64,000 nucleotides of DNA from positions 124,001 to 188,000 of the forward strand of contig JAKANO010000003.1 in NCBI GenBank assembly GCA_021812385.1. The letters are read 5' to 3'. The notes beneath the pieces are model-generated. The model ran no database searches and had not been told where the DNA came from. It worked only from the letters and a program-made list of their open reading frames with translations. The DNA is from Pseudomonadota bacterium. Its GTDB lineage: Bacteria; Pseudomonadota; Gammaproteobacteria; Burkholderiales; Thiobacteraceae. This document shows positions 41,624 through 52,107 of this stretch, piece after piece (position 1 is the stretch's first letter; each line of letters begins with the position of its first letter). Position numbers and translations under genes: made by a program.

Positions 41624-44341
41624 ATGATCACGACTTTGCTTCAAAAAGTTTTCGGCAGCCGTAACGAGCGCCTGGTAAAAAAATATGCGGGCACGGTGCG
41701 AACAATTAATGCACTAGAGCCGCAAATGCAAGCGCTCTCCGACCAGGAATTGACCGCAAAGACCGCGGAATTCAAACAACGCTTCAGCAATGGCGAGACG
41801 CTGGATCAACTTATGCCGGAAGCGTTTGCTGTGGTGCGCGAAGCGGGTAAGCGCGTGCTGGAAATGCGCCACTTCGATGTGCAGTTGATCGGCGGCATGG
41901 CCTTGCACGACGGCAAAATCAGCGAGATGCGCACCGGCGAAGGTAAAACCCTGGTATCGACACTCCCCGCGTACCTCAATGCGCTGAGCGGCAACGGCGT
42001 TCACATCATCACCGTGAACGATTACTTGGCCAGCCGCGACGCGGAATGGATGGGGCGTATCCATCGCTTTTTGGGCATGAGCGTGGGCTGCAATCTGTCG
42101 CAAATGGGGCACGATGCAAAACAGGCGGCCTATGCCGCGGATATTACCTACGGCACCAATAACGAATTCGGTTTCGACTACCTGCGCGACAATATGGAAT
42201 TCAGCCCTGCAGAACGCGTGCAGCGCAAGTTGAATTACGCCATTATCGACGAAGTGGATTCGATCCTGATCGACGAAGCGCGCACCCCGCTCATCATTTC
42301 CGGGCAGGCGGAAGACAACGTCGATCTCTACGTCAAAGTGAATGCGCTCGCACCCAAGCTCGTCAAAGTAGAAGTCGAAGATGGCCCGGGCGATTACACC
42401 GTAGACGAAAAAGCGCATCAAGTATTGCTCACCGAAGCCGGTCATGAACACGCAGAAGAACTGCTGACGCAAGCCGGCTTGCTGTTGCCGGGCAGCAGTT
42501 TATACGACGCCAGCAATATCAGCCTGATGCACCATGTGTATGCCGCGTTGCGCGCCAACGCGCTGTACCACCGCGATCAGCATTACGTGGTGCAAGGCGA
42601 CGAAGTGATCATTGTGGATGAATTCACCGGGCGCTTGATGTCCGGCCGCCGTTGGTCGGATGGTCTACACCAAGCCGTGGAAGCCAAGGAAGGCGTGGCG
42701 ATCCAAAAAGAAAATCAGACGCTGGCCTCCATCACCTTCCAGAATTATTTCCGTTTGTACAACAAGCTTTCCGGCATGACCGGCACAGCCGACACCGAAG
42801 CGTACGAATTCCAGCAGATTTATGGCCTGGAAACTGTGATTATCCCGACGCACCGCGACATGGTGCGGCAAGATCGCATGGATCAGGTATACCGTACCTT
42901 CAAGGAAAAATACGAGGCGGTGATCACGGATGTGCGCGATTGCCAAATGCGCGGCCAGCCGGTATTGGTCGGCACCACCTCGATTGAAATTAACGAATAT
43001 CTTTCAGGCTTGCTGAAAAAAGAAAAACTGCCGCATCAATTGCTCAATGCGAAACAGCATGCGAGCGAGGCGGATATTGTGGCGCAAGCGGGTCGGCCGG
43101 GCATGATCACCATCGCCACCAACATGGCGGGCCGCGGTACCGATATCGTGCTGGGCGGCAATCCGCAAGGCGATATCGACGCGACATTAGCCGACGACAC
43201 GCTCAGCGAGGAACAGAAACAGGCGCGCATCAGCACCCTGCGCGCCGAATGGCAGCAACGCCACGATCACGTCATCGGCCTGGGGGGCTTGCACATTATC
43301 GGCACCGAGCGCCACGAATCACGGCGCGTCGACAATCAACTGCGCGGTCGCGCCGGACGTCAGGGCGACCCGGGTTCGAGCCGGTTTTATCTGTCGCTGG
43401 AAGATCCGCTGTTGCGCATCTTCGCCTCCGACCGCGTCGCCGCCATCATGGATCGGCTGAAAATGCCGCCGGGCGAAGCCATCGAGCATCCCTGGGTCAC
43501 GCGCGCCATCGAAAACGCGCAACGCAAAGTCGAAGCGCGCAACTTCGACATGCGCAAGCAGTTGCTGGAATACGACGATGTCGCCAACGACCAGCGCAAG
43601 GCGATCTACTCGAAACGCAACGAACTGTTGGAATCGGAAGATATCAGCGACACCATTACCGGCATTCGCGAGCAAGTGCTGGACGGCGTATTTCGCCAGT
43701 TTGTGCCGCCGGAAACGGTCGCCGAGCAATGGGATATTGCCGGATTGACGCAAAACTTGGCGGCTGAATTAAGTCTGGATTTGCCCTTGCAGGAATGGCT
43801 GGATGCGGATGAAAAGCTCGATGCCGAGGGCTTGTTTAAAAAGATTGTCGATGCGGCCCATACGCGCTATCAAGAGAAAATCGAGTCGGTCGGCGCGGAA
43901 GGCATGCATCATTTCGAGCGCGGCATCATGCTGCAAAGCCTGGACTCGCATTGGCGCGAGCATTTATCCGCGCTCGATCATCTGCGCCAAGGTATTCATT
44001 TGCGCGGCTATGCGCAGAAAAACCCCAAGCAGGAATACAAGCGCGAAGCGTTTGAGCTGTTCTCGGCCATGCTGGATACGATTTGGTATGAGGTCACCCG
44101 CGTTACCATGACCGTGCAAATCCGCAGTCCGGAAGACGTGGAAGTCGTCGATGCGCGTACCGAGCCGGAGAACGTCCAGTATCATCATGCGGACTACGAC
44201 GAAGTGTTGGGAACCGATACGGCAGCCCCGGAAGAGGCGGCGGAACCCTTCGTGCGCCAAGAGCATAAAGTGGGTCGCAACGACCCATGCCCGTGCGGCA
44301 GCGGCAAGAAATACAAGCATTGCCACGGCCAGCTGGGTTAA
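41624..44341 (+). CDS. secA: protein translocase ATPase SecA
   Basis: 905 aa from the ATG at 41624, full length. It drives preproteins through SecYEG. Walker A is [10 protein letters not shown], the DEAD-like box is [18 protein letters not shown], and motif VI is [15 protein letters not shown]. The C-terminal zinc-binding tail [14 protein letters not shown], which contacts SecB, is intact, fitting the presence of secB at 9932. Confidence 0.98.
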   Translation: MITTLLQKVFGSRNERLVKKYAGTVRTINALEPQMQALSDQELTAKTAEFKQRFSNGETLDQLMPEAFAVVREAGKRVLEMRHFDVQLIGGMALHDGKISEMRTGEGKTLVSTLPAYLNALSGNGVHIITVNDYLASRDAEWMGRIHRFLGMSVGCNLSQMGHDAKQAAYAADITYGTNNEFGFDYLRDNMEFSPAERVQRKLNYAIIDEVDSILIDEARTPLIISGQAEDNVDLYVKVNALAPKLVKVEVEDGPGDYTVDEKAHQVLLTEAGHEHAEELLTQAGLLLPGSSLYDASNISLMHHVYAALRANALYHRDQHYVVQGDEVIIVDEFTGRLMSGRRWSDGLHQAVEAKEGVAIQKENQTLASITFQNYFRLYNKLSGMTGTADTEAYEFQQIYGLETVIIPTHRDMVRQDRMDQVYRTFKEKYEAVITDVRDCQMRGQPVLVGTTSIEINEYLSGLLKKEKLPHQLLNAKQHASEADIVAQAGRPGMITIATNMAGRGTDIVLGGNPQGDIDATLADDTLSEEQKQARISTLRAEWQQRHDHVIGLGGLHIIGTERHESRRVDNQLRGRAGRQGDPGSSRFYLSLEDPLLRIFASDRVAAIMDRLKMPPGEAIEHPWVTRAIENAQRKVEARNFDMRKQLLEYDDVANDQRKAIYSKRNELLESEDISDTITGIREQVLDGVFRQFVPPETVAEQWDIAGLTQNLAAELSLDLPLQEWLDADEKLDAEGLFKKIVDAAHTRYQEKIESVGAEGMHHFERGIMLQSLDSHWREHLSALDHLRQGIHLRGYAQKNPKQEYKREAFELFSAMLDTIWYEVTRVTMTVQIRSPEDVEVVDARTEPENVQYHHADYDEVLGTDTAAPEEAAEPFVRQEHKVGRNDPCPCGSGKKYKHCHGQLG

Positions 44342-44369
44342 GTGGGTTTTGCACGTTGCGCGCAGATTG

Positions 44370-44834
44370 CTACAACGCGCCTTTAAATCCGAGTTGGCGC
44401 CACGCTTCGTAAACAATCACCGCAGCCGCGTTGGATAAATTCAGGCTGCGCGATTCCGGTTGCATCGGTAAGCGCAAACGCTGACCCGGATCAAATTCCG
44501 CCAATACCTCTGGCGGCAAGCCGCGCGTCTCCGGCCCCAGCACAAACACATCCCCAGCTTCATACGTCACATCGGTATGCCAACGGCTCGCCTTGGTGGT
44601 GAGCGCAAAACGCCGGCGCATGCCGAGCTGTTCCTTGCAGGCCTCCCAACTCTTATGCACCGTCAAGCGCGCGAACTCGTGATAGTCCAGGCCGGCGCGC
44701 AGCAGTTTTTTATCCTCCAAAGTAAAGCCCATCGGCTCAACTAGATGCAGTTGCGTGCCGCTATTAGCACAGAGCCGGATGATATTGCCGGTATTGGGCG
44801 GGATTTCGGGTTGATACAACACTAAATCGAGCAT
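44370..44834 (-). CDS. trmL: tRNA (cytidine/uridine-34-2'-O)-methyltransferase TrmL
   Basis: 154 aa SPOUT methyltransferase of the YibK/TrmL type, which methylates the wobble ribose of leucine tRNAs. The start [23 protein letters not shown] and the knot motifs [12 protein letters not shown] and [20 protein letters not shown] are characteristic. It is convergent with secA, 28 bp apart. Confidence 0.95.
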   Translation of the reverse strand: MLDLVLYQPEIPPNTGNIIRLCANSGTQLHLVEPMGFTLEDKKLLRAGLDYHEFARLTVHKSWEACKEQLGMRRRFALTTKASRWHTDVTYEAGDVFVLGPETRGLPPEVLAEFDPGQRLRLPMQPESRSLNLSNAAAVIVYEAWRQLGFKGAL

Positions 44835-44902
44835 CGGTCTTTACCTTGAAAAGTCATTGATTATCATGAGTTTGTTTATTTTACGGCAATTGAGGGGACG
44901 GC

Positions 44903-46609
44903 ATGGCGCGGCCTGAAAAAATTCGTCTCGGCGAGATTTTGGTGAGCCAAAAGCTGGTATCCGAAGAGCAGTTGAAGCTCGCCCTAGAGGAGCAAAAGCG
45001 TTCCGGGCGCAAGCTCGGGCGATTTTTTGTCGAGCAAGGCTATGCCACGGAAGAACAAATTTCCGAGGCCATTGCCCGTCAGCTGAATATTCCCTTCATC
45101 AATCTCAAATACTACAACCTCAAGCCGGAAATCGTGCGCTTGTTGCCGGAAACGCAGGCGCGCCGTTTTCGCGCCATCGTCATGGAGCAAAAGGACGCGG
45201 GTGTGTTGGTGGGCATGGCGGACCCGACGGATTTGTTTGCCTATGACGAAATCGCGCGCATTGTAAAACGCGATATCAATTTGGCGGTGGTGAATGAAAC
45301 GCTATTGATGGCGACGATTGATCGCATCTATCGGCGCACCGATGAGATCAGCGGCCTGGCGCAAGCGCTGGAAGCCGAGATGGATGACGAGACGGGCGTG
45401 GATTTCGGCAGCTTGGGCCAAAATCTGGCGCTGGAAGATGCGCCGGTGGTGAAGTTGCTGCAATCGGTGTTCGAAGATGCGGCGCAGATTCGCGCCTCGG
45501 ATATTCATATCGAGCCGCAGGAAAGCCGGGTGCAGATTCGGTTTCGCATCGACGGCGTGCTGCATTTGCAGACCGAAGCCGATCCTAAAATCGCTTCGGC
45601 GCTGGCCTTGCGCCTGAAGCTCATGTCGGGCCTGGATATTTCCGAGAAGCGCTTGCCGCAGGATGGCCGCTTCAATGTGAAACTCAAAACCCAGTCTGTC
45701 GATGTGCGGATTTCCACCATGCCGACGCAGTACGGCGAATCGGTGGTGATGCGCTTGCTGTCCCAAGGCAGCGGCATTCCGAGCCTGGATCGGCTGGGAT
45801 TTCCGCCGGAAATGCTGCAACGCTTCCGCGCGATTTTTAAACAGCCGCAGGGCATGGTGTTGGTGACCGGCCCTACCGGCAGCGGTAAAACCACGACCCT
45901 GTATTCGGTGCTGGCGGAATTGAATTCGGTGGAGAGCAAGATCATCACCGTCGAAGACCCCGTGGAATACCGCCTGCCGGGCATTAACCAAGTGCAAGTG
46001 AACGAGAAAATCGACTTAAGTTTTTCGCGCGTATTGCGTTCCGCTTTGCGCCAGGACCCGGACATCATGCTGATCGGCGAAATGCGCGATCAAGAAACGG
46101 CGCAGATCGCGATGCGCGCCGCCATCACCGGCCATATGGTGCTCTCGACTTTGCATACCAACGATGCCGTGAGCACGCCGATTCGCCTGCTGGATATGGG
46201 CGTGCCAGCCTATATGGTGGCGATGTCGGTGCGCGCGGTATTGGCGCAGCGCCTGGTGCGCACGCTATGCGAGAGTTGCGTCACGCCGTATACGCCGCTG
46301 CCGACGGAGTTGACTTGGCTCGAACTGGAAATGGGCGAAGCAGCGAAAAAACGCCAGTACGTGCATGGGCGCGGCTGCAGTCACTGCAACGGCACCGGCT
46401 TTCAAGGGCGCGTCGGCGTGTACGAAATGATGGAAATGACGGCGCCGTTGGTGGAAGCGCTGAACCACAGCGACCCCAATCACTTCATCAAAGTCGCACG
46501 CAGCCAAATGGCCGGCTGGTCCTTGCGCCGTCACGCCGTGGCCTTGGTGGCCAATGGCAAGACCACGATTGCGGAAGCCATGCGCGTGAGCAATACGGTG
46601 GAGGATTAG
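44903..46609 (+). CDS. mshE: MSHA-type pilus assembly ATPase with c-di-GMP-binding N-domain
   Basis: 568 aa. The N-terminus has two tandem MshEN motifs: RLGEILV...LKLALEEQ (Arg8, Gln31) and KLGRFFVEQGYATEEQISEAIARQ, the pattern that binds c-di-GMP in Vibrio cholerae MshE. The ATPase half carries Walker A TGPTGSGKTTT, the Asp box, Walker B LIGEMRD and the STLHTNDAVS His box. The CESC and CSHCNG cysteines fit a zinc-binding C-module. It starts a run of pilus genes and should power pilus extension. Confidence 0.93.
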   Translation: MARPEKIRLGEILVSQKLVSEEQLKLALEEQKRSGRKLGRFFVEQGYATEEQISEAIARQLNIPFINLKYYNLKPEIVRLLPETQARRFRAIVMEQKDAGVLVGMADPTDLFAYDEIARIVKRDINLAVVNETLLMATIDRIYRRTDEISGLAQALEAEMDDETGVDFGSLGQNLALEDAPVVKLLQSVFEDAAQIRASDIHIEPQESRVQIRFRIDGVLHLQTEADPKIASALALRLKLMSGLDISEKRLPQDGRFNVKLKTQSVDVRISTMPTQYGESVVMRLLSQGSGIPSLDRLGFPPEMLQRFRAIFKQPQGMVLVTGPTGSGKTTTLYSVLAELNSVESKIITVEDPVEYRLPGINQVQVNEKIDLSFSRVLRSALRQDPDIMLIGEMRDQETAQIAMRAAITGHMVLSTLHTNDAVSTPIRLLDMGVPAYMVAMSVRAVLAQRLVRTLCESCVTPYTPLPTELTWLELEMGEAAKKRQYVHGRGCSHCNGTGFQGRVGVYEMMEMTAPLVEALNHSDPNHFIKVARSQMAGWSLRRHAVALVANGKTTIAEAMRVSNTVED

Positions 46610-46610
46610 C

Positions 46611-47840
46611 ATGGCGTTGTTCGCGTATAAAGGCCGCAACGCGCGCGGCGAAATGGTGCAGGGCGTATTGGAAAACGCCAGCCCCGGTGCGGTCGCGGAT
46701 CAACTGTTCAACAGCAGCATTACCCCGCTGGAAATCAATCTCGCGCCGGTCGCACGCAAGTTGATCTCCGGCGGTTTCTTCACGAAGCTGTTGGAGCCTA
46801 AGGTTGATCTATTGGATGTGCTGTTATTCAGCCGGCAGATGCACACCTTGTTGCGCGCCGGGGTGCCGATCATGCGCGCCCTGGGCGGGCTGCAAGAATC
46901 CACCATCAACAAAGCCTTTGCCAAACTCTTGCAAGAATTGCGCGAAGGTCTGGATGCCGGGCGTGAGTTGTCGGCGGCGATGCGCCGGCATGGCCAGGTG
47001 TTCAGCGCGTTTTACGTCAGCATGGTGCGTGTCGGGGAATTGACCGGACGCTTGGAAGAGATTTTTCTGCGGCTGTTTTATCACTTGGATTTCGAGCGCC
47101 GCACGCGCGAACAAATCAAAGCAGCCTTGCGCTATCCGACCTTCGTGCTGGTCGCGATTGTCGCCGCGATGGTGGTCATCAATATTTTCGTGATTCCGGC
47201 TTTTGCTAAGGTATATGCCGGATTCCATGCTGAATTGCCGGTGTTGACGCGCATATTGATCGGCATGTCGAATTTCACTTTGCGTTTTTGGCCGCTGATC
47301 TTGGCGGCGACCGTGGCGGCGATATTCGGTTTGCGCATGTATATCCAAAGCCCTGCCGGGAAATATCAATGGGATAAATTCAAGCTGCGCATCCCGGTGG
47401 TAGGCGACATCGTCAAAAAAGCCACGCTGGCGCGCTTCATGCGCAGCCTGGCGCTGGCGGTGAAAAGCGGCGTGCCCATCGTGCAAGGGCTGTCGGTGGT
47501 AGCGAAAGTGGTGGACAACGATTACATCGCGCAGCGCATCGAGCAGATGCGCGATGGCGTCGAGCGTGGCGAAACCATCTTGCGCACCGCTTCGGCCGCC
47601 GGCGTGTTCACGCCGGTGGTATTGCAAATGGTGGCGGTGGGCGAGGAAACCGGCTCCATCGATGAGCTGCTGGAAGAAATCGCCAGCATGTATGACCAAG
47701 ACGTGGAATACCAAGTGAAGAATTTATCCGCGCAAATCGAGCCGATTTTGATTGTCGCCATCGGCGGCATGGTGTTGGTATTGGCGCTGGGCGTATTCCT
47801 GCCGATTTGGGATCTGGGCCAAGTCGCGCTCAAAAAATAG
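46611..47840 (+). CDS. mshG: pilus inner-membrane platform protein (GspF/MshG)
   Basis: 409 aa. Two GspF repeats (about 70-195 and 275-395), each ending in a membrane helix, with a third helix near residue 220. Family pieces: FSRQMHTLLRAGVPIMRAL and FMRSLALAVKSGVPIVQGL. It is the platform on which the ATPase MshE acts. It begins one base after mshE. Confidence 0.94.
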   Translation: MALFAYKGRNARGEMVQGVLENASPGAVADQLFNSSITPLEINLAPVARKLISGGFFTKLLEPKVDLLDVLLFSRQMHTLLRAGVPIMRALGGLQESTINKAFAKLLQELREGLDAGRELSAAMRRHGQVFSAFYVSMVRVGELTGRLEEIFLRLFYHLDFERRTREQIKAALRYPTFVLVAIVAAMVVINIFVIPAFAKVYAGFHAELPVLTRILIGMSNFTLRFWPLILAATVAAIFGLRMYIQSPAGKYQWDKFKLRIPVVGDIVKKATLARFMRSLALAVKSGVPIVQGLSVVAKVVDNDYIAQRIEQMRDGVERGETILRTASAAGVFTPVVLQMVAVGEETGSIDELLEEIASMYDQDVEYQVKNLSAQIEPILIVAIGGMVLVLALGVFLPIWDLGQVALKK

Positions 47841-47856
47841 AACGAGGAAGCTGCGC

Positions 47857-48369
47857 GTGAAATCGTCCTCGGGCTTTACCTTGTTCGAATTTTTGGTCGC
47901 CGTGGTGTTGATCAGTTTGCTGGGCGTGGTCTTGCTGGATCGCCTGGCGCTCTACCAAGAGCAGGCGGAGAAAGCCGCGATGCAGCAGATGATCAGCAAT
48001 TTGCGCAGCACGCTGCGCATGAAAATCGCGGATCAATTGCTTAATGGCCGGCAAGATCAACGTGCTTTGGTCGACGATAACCCGATGGACTGGCTGATTG
48101 GTAAGCCGTCAAATTACCTGGGCGAACGCTTTGGCCCGGCTCCCGGCAGCGTGCCGGGAGGGCATTGGTACTTCGATTTGCGCGATAAAACTCTGGTTTA
48201 TGTGGTGGCGGGCCGGCATTTTGTGGCGCATTCCGCCGGACGCAAGGAGGTGCGGTTTCAAGTGCGCCCAGCGTCGAGTATTAAGCCTCAAGCTGGCCAC
48301 GATATTGCCGATAAACAAAATATCGAAGGTGTCATCCTGGCCTTGGTGGAGCCCTATCAGTGGTTCTGA
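47857..48369 (+). CDS. prepilin-like protein (possible MshF)
   Basis: 170 aa from a GTG at 47857, behind GAGGAAG; the longer upstream frame overlaps mshG and is rejected. A prepilin-like N-terminus is present: SSSG then FTLFEFLVAVVLISLLG, so cleavage after Gly is likely, with Glu at mature position 5. The rest is a globular domain with GHWYFDL and VRFQVRPAS. By position it corresponds to mshF, but sequence identity to MshF cannot be claimed. Confidence 0.75.
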   Translation: MKSSSGFTLFEFLVAVVLISLLGVVLLDRLALYQEQAEKAAMQQMISNLRSTLRMKIADQLLNGRQDQRALVDDNPMDWLIGKPSNYLGERFGPAPGSVPGGHWYFDLRDKTLVYVVAGRHFVAHSAGRKEVRFQVRPASSIKPQAGHDIADKQNIEGVILALVEPYQWF

Positions 48370-48444
48370 CGGCATGCCAGGTGCGCATTTTATTTGAATC
48401 GGTTTAATGCAGTTTGCTGCAATAATTTTTCGAAGGGGAACGGA

Positions 48445-48909
48445 ATGCGAAACCAAAACGGCTTTACTTTAATCGAATTAATTGTGGTCATCGTGATCTT
48501 GGGCATCTTGGCGGCCACGGCGCTGCCCAGATTTGTCGGTGTGCAGGATCAGGCACGACGCGCCAGTTTGAATGGGGCAATAGGCGCGGTCAGATCCGCT
48601 GCGGCATTGGCACACGCAGGCGCGCTGGTTCAGAACTTGGGGACGGGTGCTGTGAATCTGGCGATGGAAGGGCAAAACGTCAGCCTGATTAACCGCTACC
48701 CTACTGCCAATGTGGCGGGTATCGGCATAGCGGCTCAGCTGAATCAGGGCGGTACGGCGGATTACACACTCACCGGCGGTGGCGCCGCCGCAGGCAACAC
48801 TTTAACCATTGCCGTTGTTGGTTCCACGACTTGTTCGTTTACGTATCAAGCGCCAACTGCCGCAGGCAACGCACCGGTGGTTACGCTCGTAAACAGTACA
48901 TGCAACTAA
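48445..48909 (+). CDS. mshA: type IV pilin, probable major MSHA-type pilin
   Basis: 154 aa from the ATG at 48445, preceded by AAGGGGAA. Leader MRNQNG, then FTLIELIVVIVILGILAATALPRF, cut into its parts by prepilin peptidase after Gly6. Two cysteines near the C-terminus (TTCSF and NSTCN) suit the pilin disulfide loop. Its own 75-bp leader and strong ribosome site agree with a major subunit. Confidence 0.88.
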   Translation: MRNQNGFTLIELIVVIVILGILAATALPRFVGVQDQARRASLNGAIGAVRSAAALAHAGALVQNLGTGAVNLAMEGQNVSLINRYPTANVAGIGIAAQLNQGGTADYTLTGGGAAAGNTLTIAVVGSTTCSFTYQAPTAAGNAPVVTLVNSTCN

Positions 48910-48937
48910 TTGCAGCATCTCGTGGTGACTTTGTGCG

Positions 48938-49402
48938 ATGCCTAAGTTGCAACAGTATGGGCTCCATCGGAGCGAATGGCGGGGCTTCACCCTCGTCGAA
49001 CTGATCGTCGTCATCGTTATCGTCGGAATCGTGGCGCTCATTGCAGCGCCACGTTTTTTTTCGCAAGCCGGTTTTGATGCGGCAGGCTTTCAGGATGCGG
49101 CTATCAGTTCCATGCGTTACGCCCATAAACTGGCGCAGGCGCAGCACACCAATGTGTATGTACTGAGCAATGCTAATAGCGTGGCGTTATGCTATGACGC
49201 GGGCTGTGCCAGCCGCGTGCTCAATCCTACGGATAGTGCTGCATTTGTCGTCTCGGCGCCATCCGGTATCGGTATCTCCAGCACCAACTTTTATTTCAAC
49301 AGCCTTGGCCAACCCAGTGCGGCGCAAGTACTGGCGATTAGTGGCGATACGCTTGCGCGGCAAATCGTGGTGGAGCCAGAGACCGGCTATGTGCACCCCT
49401 AA
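48938..49402 (+). CDS. mshC: minor pseudopilin, MshC/GspH-like
   Basis: 154 aa. A 16-residue leader ending in RG is followed by FTLVELIVVIVIVGIVALIAAPRF, a class III signal. A short helix (AAISSMRYAHKLAQAQHTNVYV) and a strand-rich domain follow, as in GspH/MshC. Minor pseudopilins form the pilus tip or initiation complex. It overlaps the next gene by 14 bp. Confidence 0.82.
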   Translation: MPKLQQYGLHRSEWRGFTLVELIVVIVIVGIVALIAAPRFFSQAGFDAAGFQDAAISSMRYAHKLAQAQHTNVYVLSNANSVALCYDAGCASRVLNPTDSAAFVVSAPSGIGISSTNFYFNSLGQPSAAQVLAISGDTLARQIVVEPETGYVHP

Positions 49403-49892
49403 GAATCGCATGCGCCGGTGCCAAAACGGCTTCAGCTTGGTTGAAGCCATCCTGTTTATCGTCATTGTGAGCGTTGCTTTGGCTGGAGTGTTATCGGTGA
49501 TGAATCTGACGACGCAACGCAGCGCCGACCCGCTGATCCGCAAGCAAGCCATCGTGGTTGCAGAGTCCTTGCTGGAAGAAATCGAGCAGCAAAATTTTTC
49601 CAATCCAAGCGGGGGGTTTAGCGGCGCGGCAACGCAAGCCAACCGGGCTTTGTTTGACGACATCGGCGATTACAACGGCTTTGCCACCACAGGGATTTTC
49701 CCCATTGACGGCGCCACAGCGATTCCTGAGCTCGCTGGATATAACTCAGCCGTGAGCGTTGCCGACACCACGCTCGGCCCGGCCGGCGCGCAAATTCCCG
49801 CCGGCAGCGTCAAGCTGATTAGCGTGACCATTACCGGACCGGATAATGTACCGGTGGTGCTCAGCGGCTATCGTAGCGCTTACGGATCATGA
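49389..49892 (+). CDS. mshD: minor pseudopilin, MshD-like
   Basis: 167 aa from the ATG at 49389; ATG at 49410 is an alternative. The prepilin sequence is CQNG followed by FSLVEAILFIVIVSVALAGVL. The segment RKQAIVVAESLLEEI is like the post-helix segment of PilV/MshD proteins. Tail overlap with the next gene is four bases (ATGA). Confidence 0.82.
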   Translation: MCTPKNRMRRCQNGFSLVEAILFIVIVSVALAGVLSVMNLTTQRSADPLIRKQAIVVAESLLEEIEQQNFSNPSGGFSGAATQANRALFDDIGDYNGFATTGIFPIDGATAIPELAGYNSAVSVADTTLGPAGAQIPAGSVKLISVTITGPDNVPVVLSGYRSAYGS

Positions 49893-50713
49893 AATTACAT
49901 AGCGCTGCAGCCGGTTTTACCTTGATCGAAATGGTGGTCGTGATCGCCATTACCAGCGTGATCGCGGCTGCGGTAGCGGTGTTCATACGCTTACCGGTGC
50001 AGGGCTATGTCGACGCAACGCGGCGCGCGGAAATGTCGGATATCGCCGATACCGCGCTGCGCCGCATGGCGCGCGATATCAAGTTGGCGCTGCCCAACAG
50101 CATTCGCGTCACGGATGGCGGCAAGACCCTGGAATTGTTGCTGACGCGCACGGGCGGCCGCTATCGCACGACGGGAGCGGGCTTCCTCGACTTCAGCCAA
50201 ACAGCCACGAGCCTTTCGCAGCTGGGGCCGTTTGCCGCCGGCGTTGGACAGAGCATCGTCGCCGGCGATCAATTGGTGATCTACAACCTGGGAATTGCCG
50301 GCGCGGATGCCTATGCCGGAGACAATAGCGCGGCCATCACCAGCATCGATGCCAGTTCGCCCAACGAACCGATCATTCATTTCTCCGCCAAGCAATTTCC
50401 CTTTGAATCGCCGGATGCGCGCTTCCAAGTTGTGCAAGGAGCGGTGAGTTATGCCTGTGATGGCGCTGCCGGAAATATGAATCTAACGCGCTACGCAGGC
50501 TATCCAATCACCCCCGTACAGCCTACGGCAGCCAGTTTGGCGGCTTCTTCCGCAGCCAGAGCCTTGGCGGCAAGCAATGTGTCATCTTGCGCATTTACCT
50601 ATACGCCGGGTGTCACGGCACGCGCCGGGGTGGTGGCCTTGACCCTTAAAATCACCCTGGCCGGTGAATCGGTGCAACTGTATCAGGAGGCGCATGTCAG
50701 CAATGTGCCCTAA
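49889..50713 (+). CDS. mshO: minor pseudopilin, MshO/PilW-like
   Basis: 274 aa. A short leader ends in AAAG, then FTLIEMVVVIAITSVIAAAV. The body includes RMARDIKLALPNSIRV, a helix-turn typical of the GspJ/PilW group, and a pair of cysteines (SYACD, VSSCAF). It is the largest pseudopilin of the set, as MshO is in Vibrio. It overlaps the next gene by 20 bp. Confidence 0.83.
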   Translation: MKLHSAAAGFTLIEMVVVIAITSVIAAAVAVFIRLPVQGYVDATRRAEMSDIADTALRRMARDIKLALPNSIRVTDGGKTLELLLTRTGGRYRTTGAGFLDFSQTATSLSQLGPFAAGVGQSIVAGDQLVIYNLGIAGADAYAGDNSAAITSIDASSPNEPIIHFSAKQFPFESPDARFQVVQGAVSYACDGAAGNMNLTRYAGYPITPVQPTAASLAASSAARALAASNVSSCAFTYTPGVTARAGVVALTLKITLAGESVQLYQEAHVSNVP

Positions 50714-51149
50714 TTTTGGTGTAAGACAAGGTGGTTTCAGCCTGGTCACGGCGATCTTTATTTTGGTAATTTTGGCCGCGCTGGGCGCGGCCATGGTGAC
50801 TTTTAGCGGCGCCCAGCAGGCGACGGTGGCCATCGATATCCAGAGTGCGCGCGCCTATCAGGCGGCGCGTGCGGGGATCGAATGGGGTGCGTACCAGGCG
50901 CTGCGGGTTCCGGGCTTTAGTTGTGCCGGTACACCTTTTACCCTGAACTTCAGCGGTAGCAGTTTGGCGGGATTTACCACCCAGGTCAGCTGCGCAGCCA
51001 GCAGCCACACTGAGGGAGGTAATACCGTTACGCTCTTCGATTTCACGGCCAACGCGAGTTATGGCGCGGCCAATACCCCCGATTACGTGGCGCGCGAGGT
51101 GGGTGCGCGCGTAGCGCGTTGCACCGACGCGGGCGGGGCAGCCTGCTAG
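50694..51149 (+). CDS. mshP: MshP-like pilus protein
   Basis: 151 aa from the ATG at 50694, behind CAGGAGG. GGFSLVTAIFILVILAALGAAMV resembles a PilX/MshP-type prepilin start, but with Thr instead of Glu at the fifth mature position. The helix SARAYQAARAGIEWGAYQAL is the PilX signature. It is the last gene of the pilus set; no mshQ follows. Confidence 0.8.
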   Translation: MSAMCPNFGVRQGGFSLVTAIFILVILAALGAAMVTFSGAQQATVAIDIQSARAYQAARAGIEWGAYQALRVPGFSCAGTPFTLNFSGSSLAGFTTQVSCAASSHTEGGNTVTLFDFTANASYGAANTPDYVAREVGARVARCTDAGGAAC

Positions 51150-51189
51150 CGCGATTTCCCCGGGTTTATGGATATTGGCCAAGCTTTTA

Positions 51190-51219
51190 TTGACAGCCCA
51201 GGGGTAAACCCGATATAGT
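51190..51219 (+). promoter_or_regulatory. promoter of rplM-rpsI
   Basis: TTGACA (51190-51195) and TATAGT (51214-51219), 18 bp apart, 36 bp before the rplM start. It lies just after the pilus cluster and is close to consensus, as expected for ribosomal genes. Confidence 0.8.
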
Positions 51220-51254
51220 TCTCGGCTTTCGCAATTTTAGCAATTGGATCCGCC

Positions 51255-51683
51255 ATGGGAACCTTCTCAGCAAAACCGCAAGACATTAGACAAGACTGGT
51301 TTGTCGTGGATGCCACCGATAAGATATTGGGCCGCGTCGCGACCCAGATAGCACACCGCTTGCGTGGCAAGCACAAGACTATTTACACCCCGCACATGGA
51401 TACCGGTGACTTTATCGTCGTCGTTAACGTTGAAAAACTGCGTGTCACCGGCAACAAAGCCGAGGACAAGTTGTATCATCGTCACTCCGGCTATCCGGGC
51501 GGTATTTACACCACCAATTTCAACAAAATGCAGGCTAAGCATCCCGAGCGTATTCTCGAGAAGGCGGTCAAGGGCATGTTGCCCAAAGGACCACTTGGCT
51601 ATGCGATGATCAAAAAGCTCAAGGTGTACGCCGGTGCGAATCATCCGCACGCTGCGCAACAACCCCAAGCTTTGGAAATTTAA
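51255..51683 (+). CDS. rplM: 50S ribosomal protein L13
   Basis: 142 aa. [37 protein letters not shown] and the C-terminal [13 protein letters not shown] are typical of L13. It is paired with rpsI, 9 bp apart, as in most bacteria. Confidence 0.98.
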   Translation: MGTFSAKPQDIRQDWFVVDATDKILGRVATQIAHRLRGKHKTIYTPHMDTGDFIVVVNVEKLRVTGNKAEDKLYHRHSGYPGGIYTTNFNKMQAKHPERILEKAVKGMLPKGPLGYAMIKKLKVYAGANHPHAAQQPQALEI

Positions 51684-51692
51684 GGAAAGTAA

Positions 51693-52085
51693 ATGATTGG
51701 ATCCTGGTATTACGGTACGGGTCGGCGCAAGAGCTCGATTGCGCGCGTTTTTCTGAAGCCTGGCAAAGGCGATATCGTCGTCAACGACAAACCCGTCGAC
51801 GAATATTTTTCGCGTGAAACCGGCCGCATGGTGGTGCGTCAACCGCTCGTGCTGACCGAAAACGAAGCGAAGTTCGACATTAAAGTGAACGTGCTCGGCG
51901 GCGGCGAATCCGGCCAAGCCGGTGCTGTGCGCCACGGCATTACCCGTGCACTGATCGACTACAGCGCCGATCTCAAAACGGCCCTGAAAAAGGCCGGTTT
52001 TGTGACCCGCGATGCGCGTGAAGTGGAACGTAAGAAAGTCGGCTTCCACAAAGCCCGTCGGCGTAAGCAGTTCTCCAAACGCTAA
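51693..52085 (+). CDS. rpsI: 30S ribosomal protein S9
   Basis: 130 aa. [19 protein letters not shown] at the start, [19 protein letters not shown] in the middle, and the basic tail ending KQFSKR that reaches the P-site tRNA. A terminator follows. Confidence 0.98.
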   Translation: MIGSWYYGTGRRKSSIARVFLKPGKGDIVVNDKPVDEYFSRETGRMVVRQPLVLTENEAKFDIKVNVLGGGESGQAGAVRHGITRALIDYSADLKTALKKAGFVTRDAREVERKKVGFHKARRRKQFSKR

Positions 52086-52107
52086 TCGCGTTACGATCTG
52101 TACAGAG

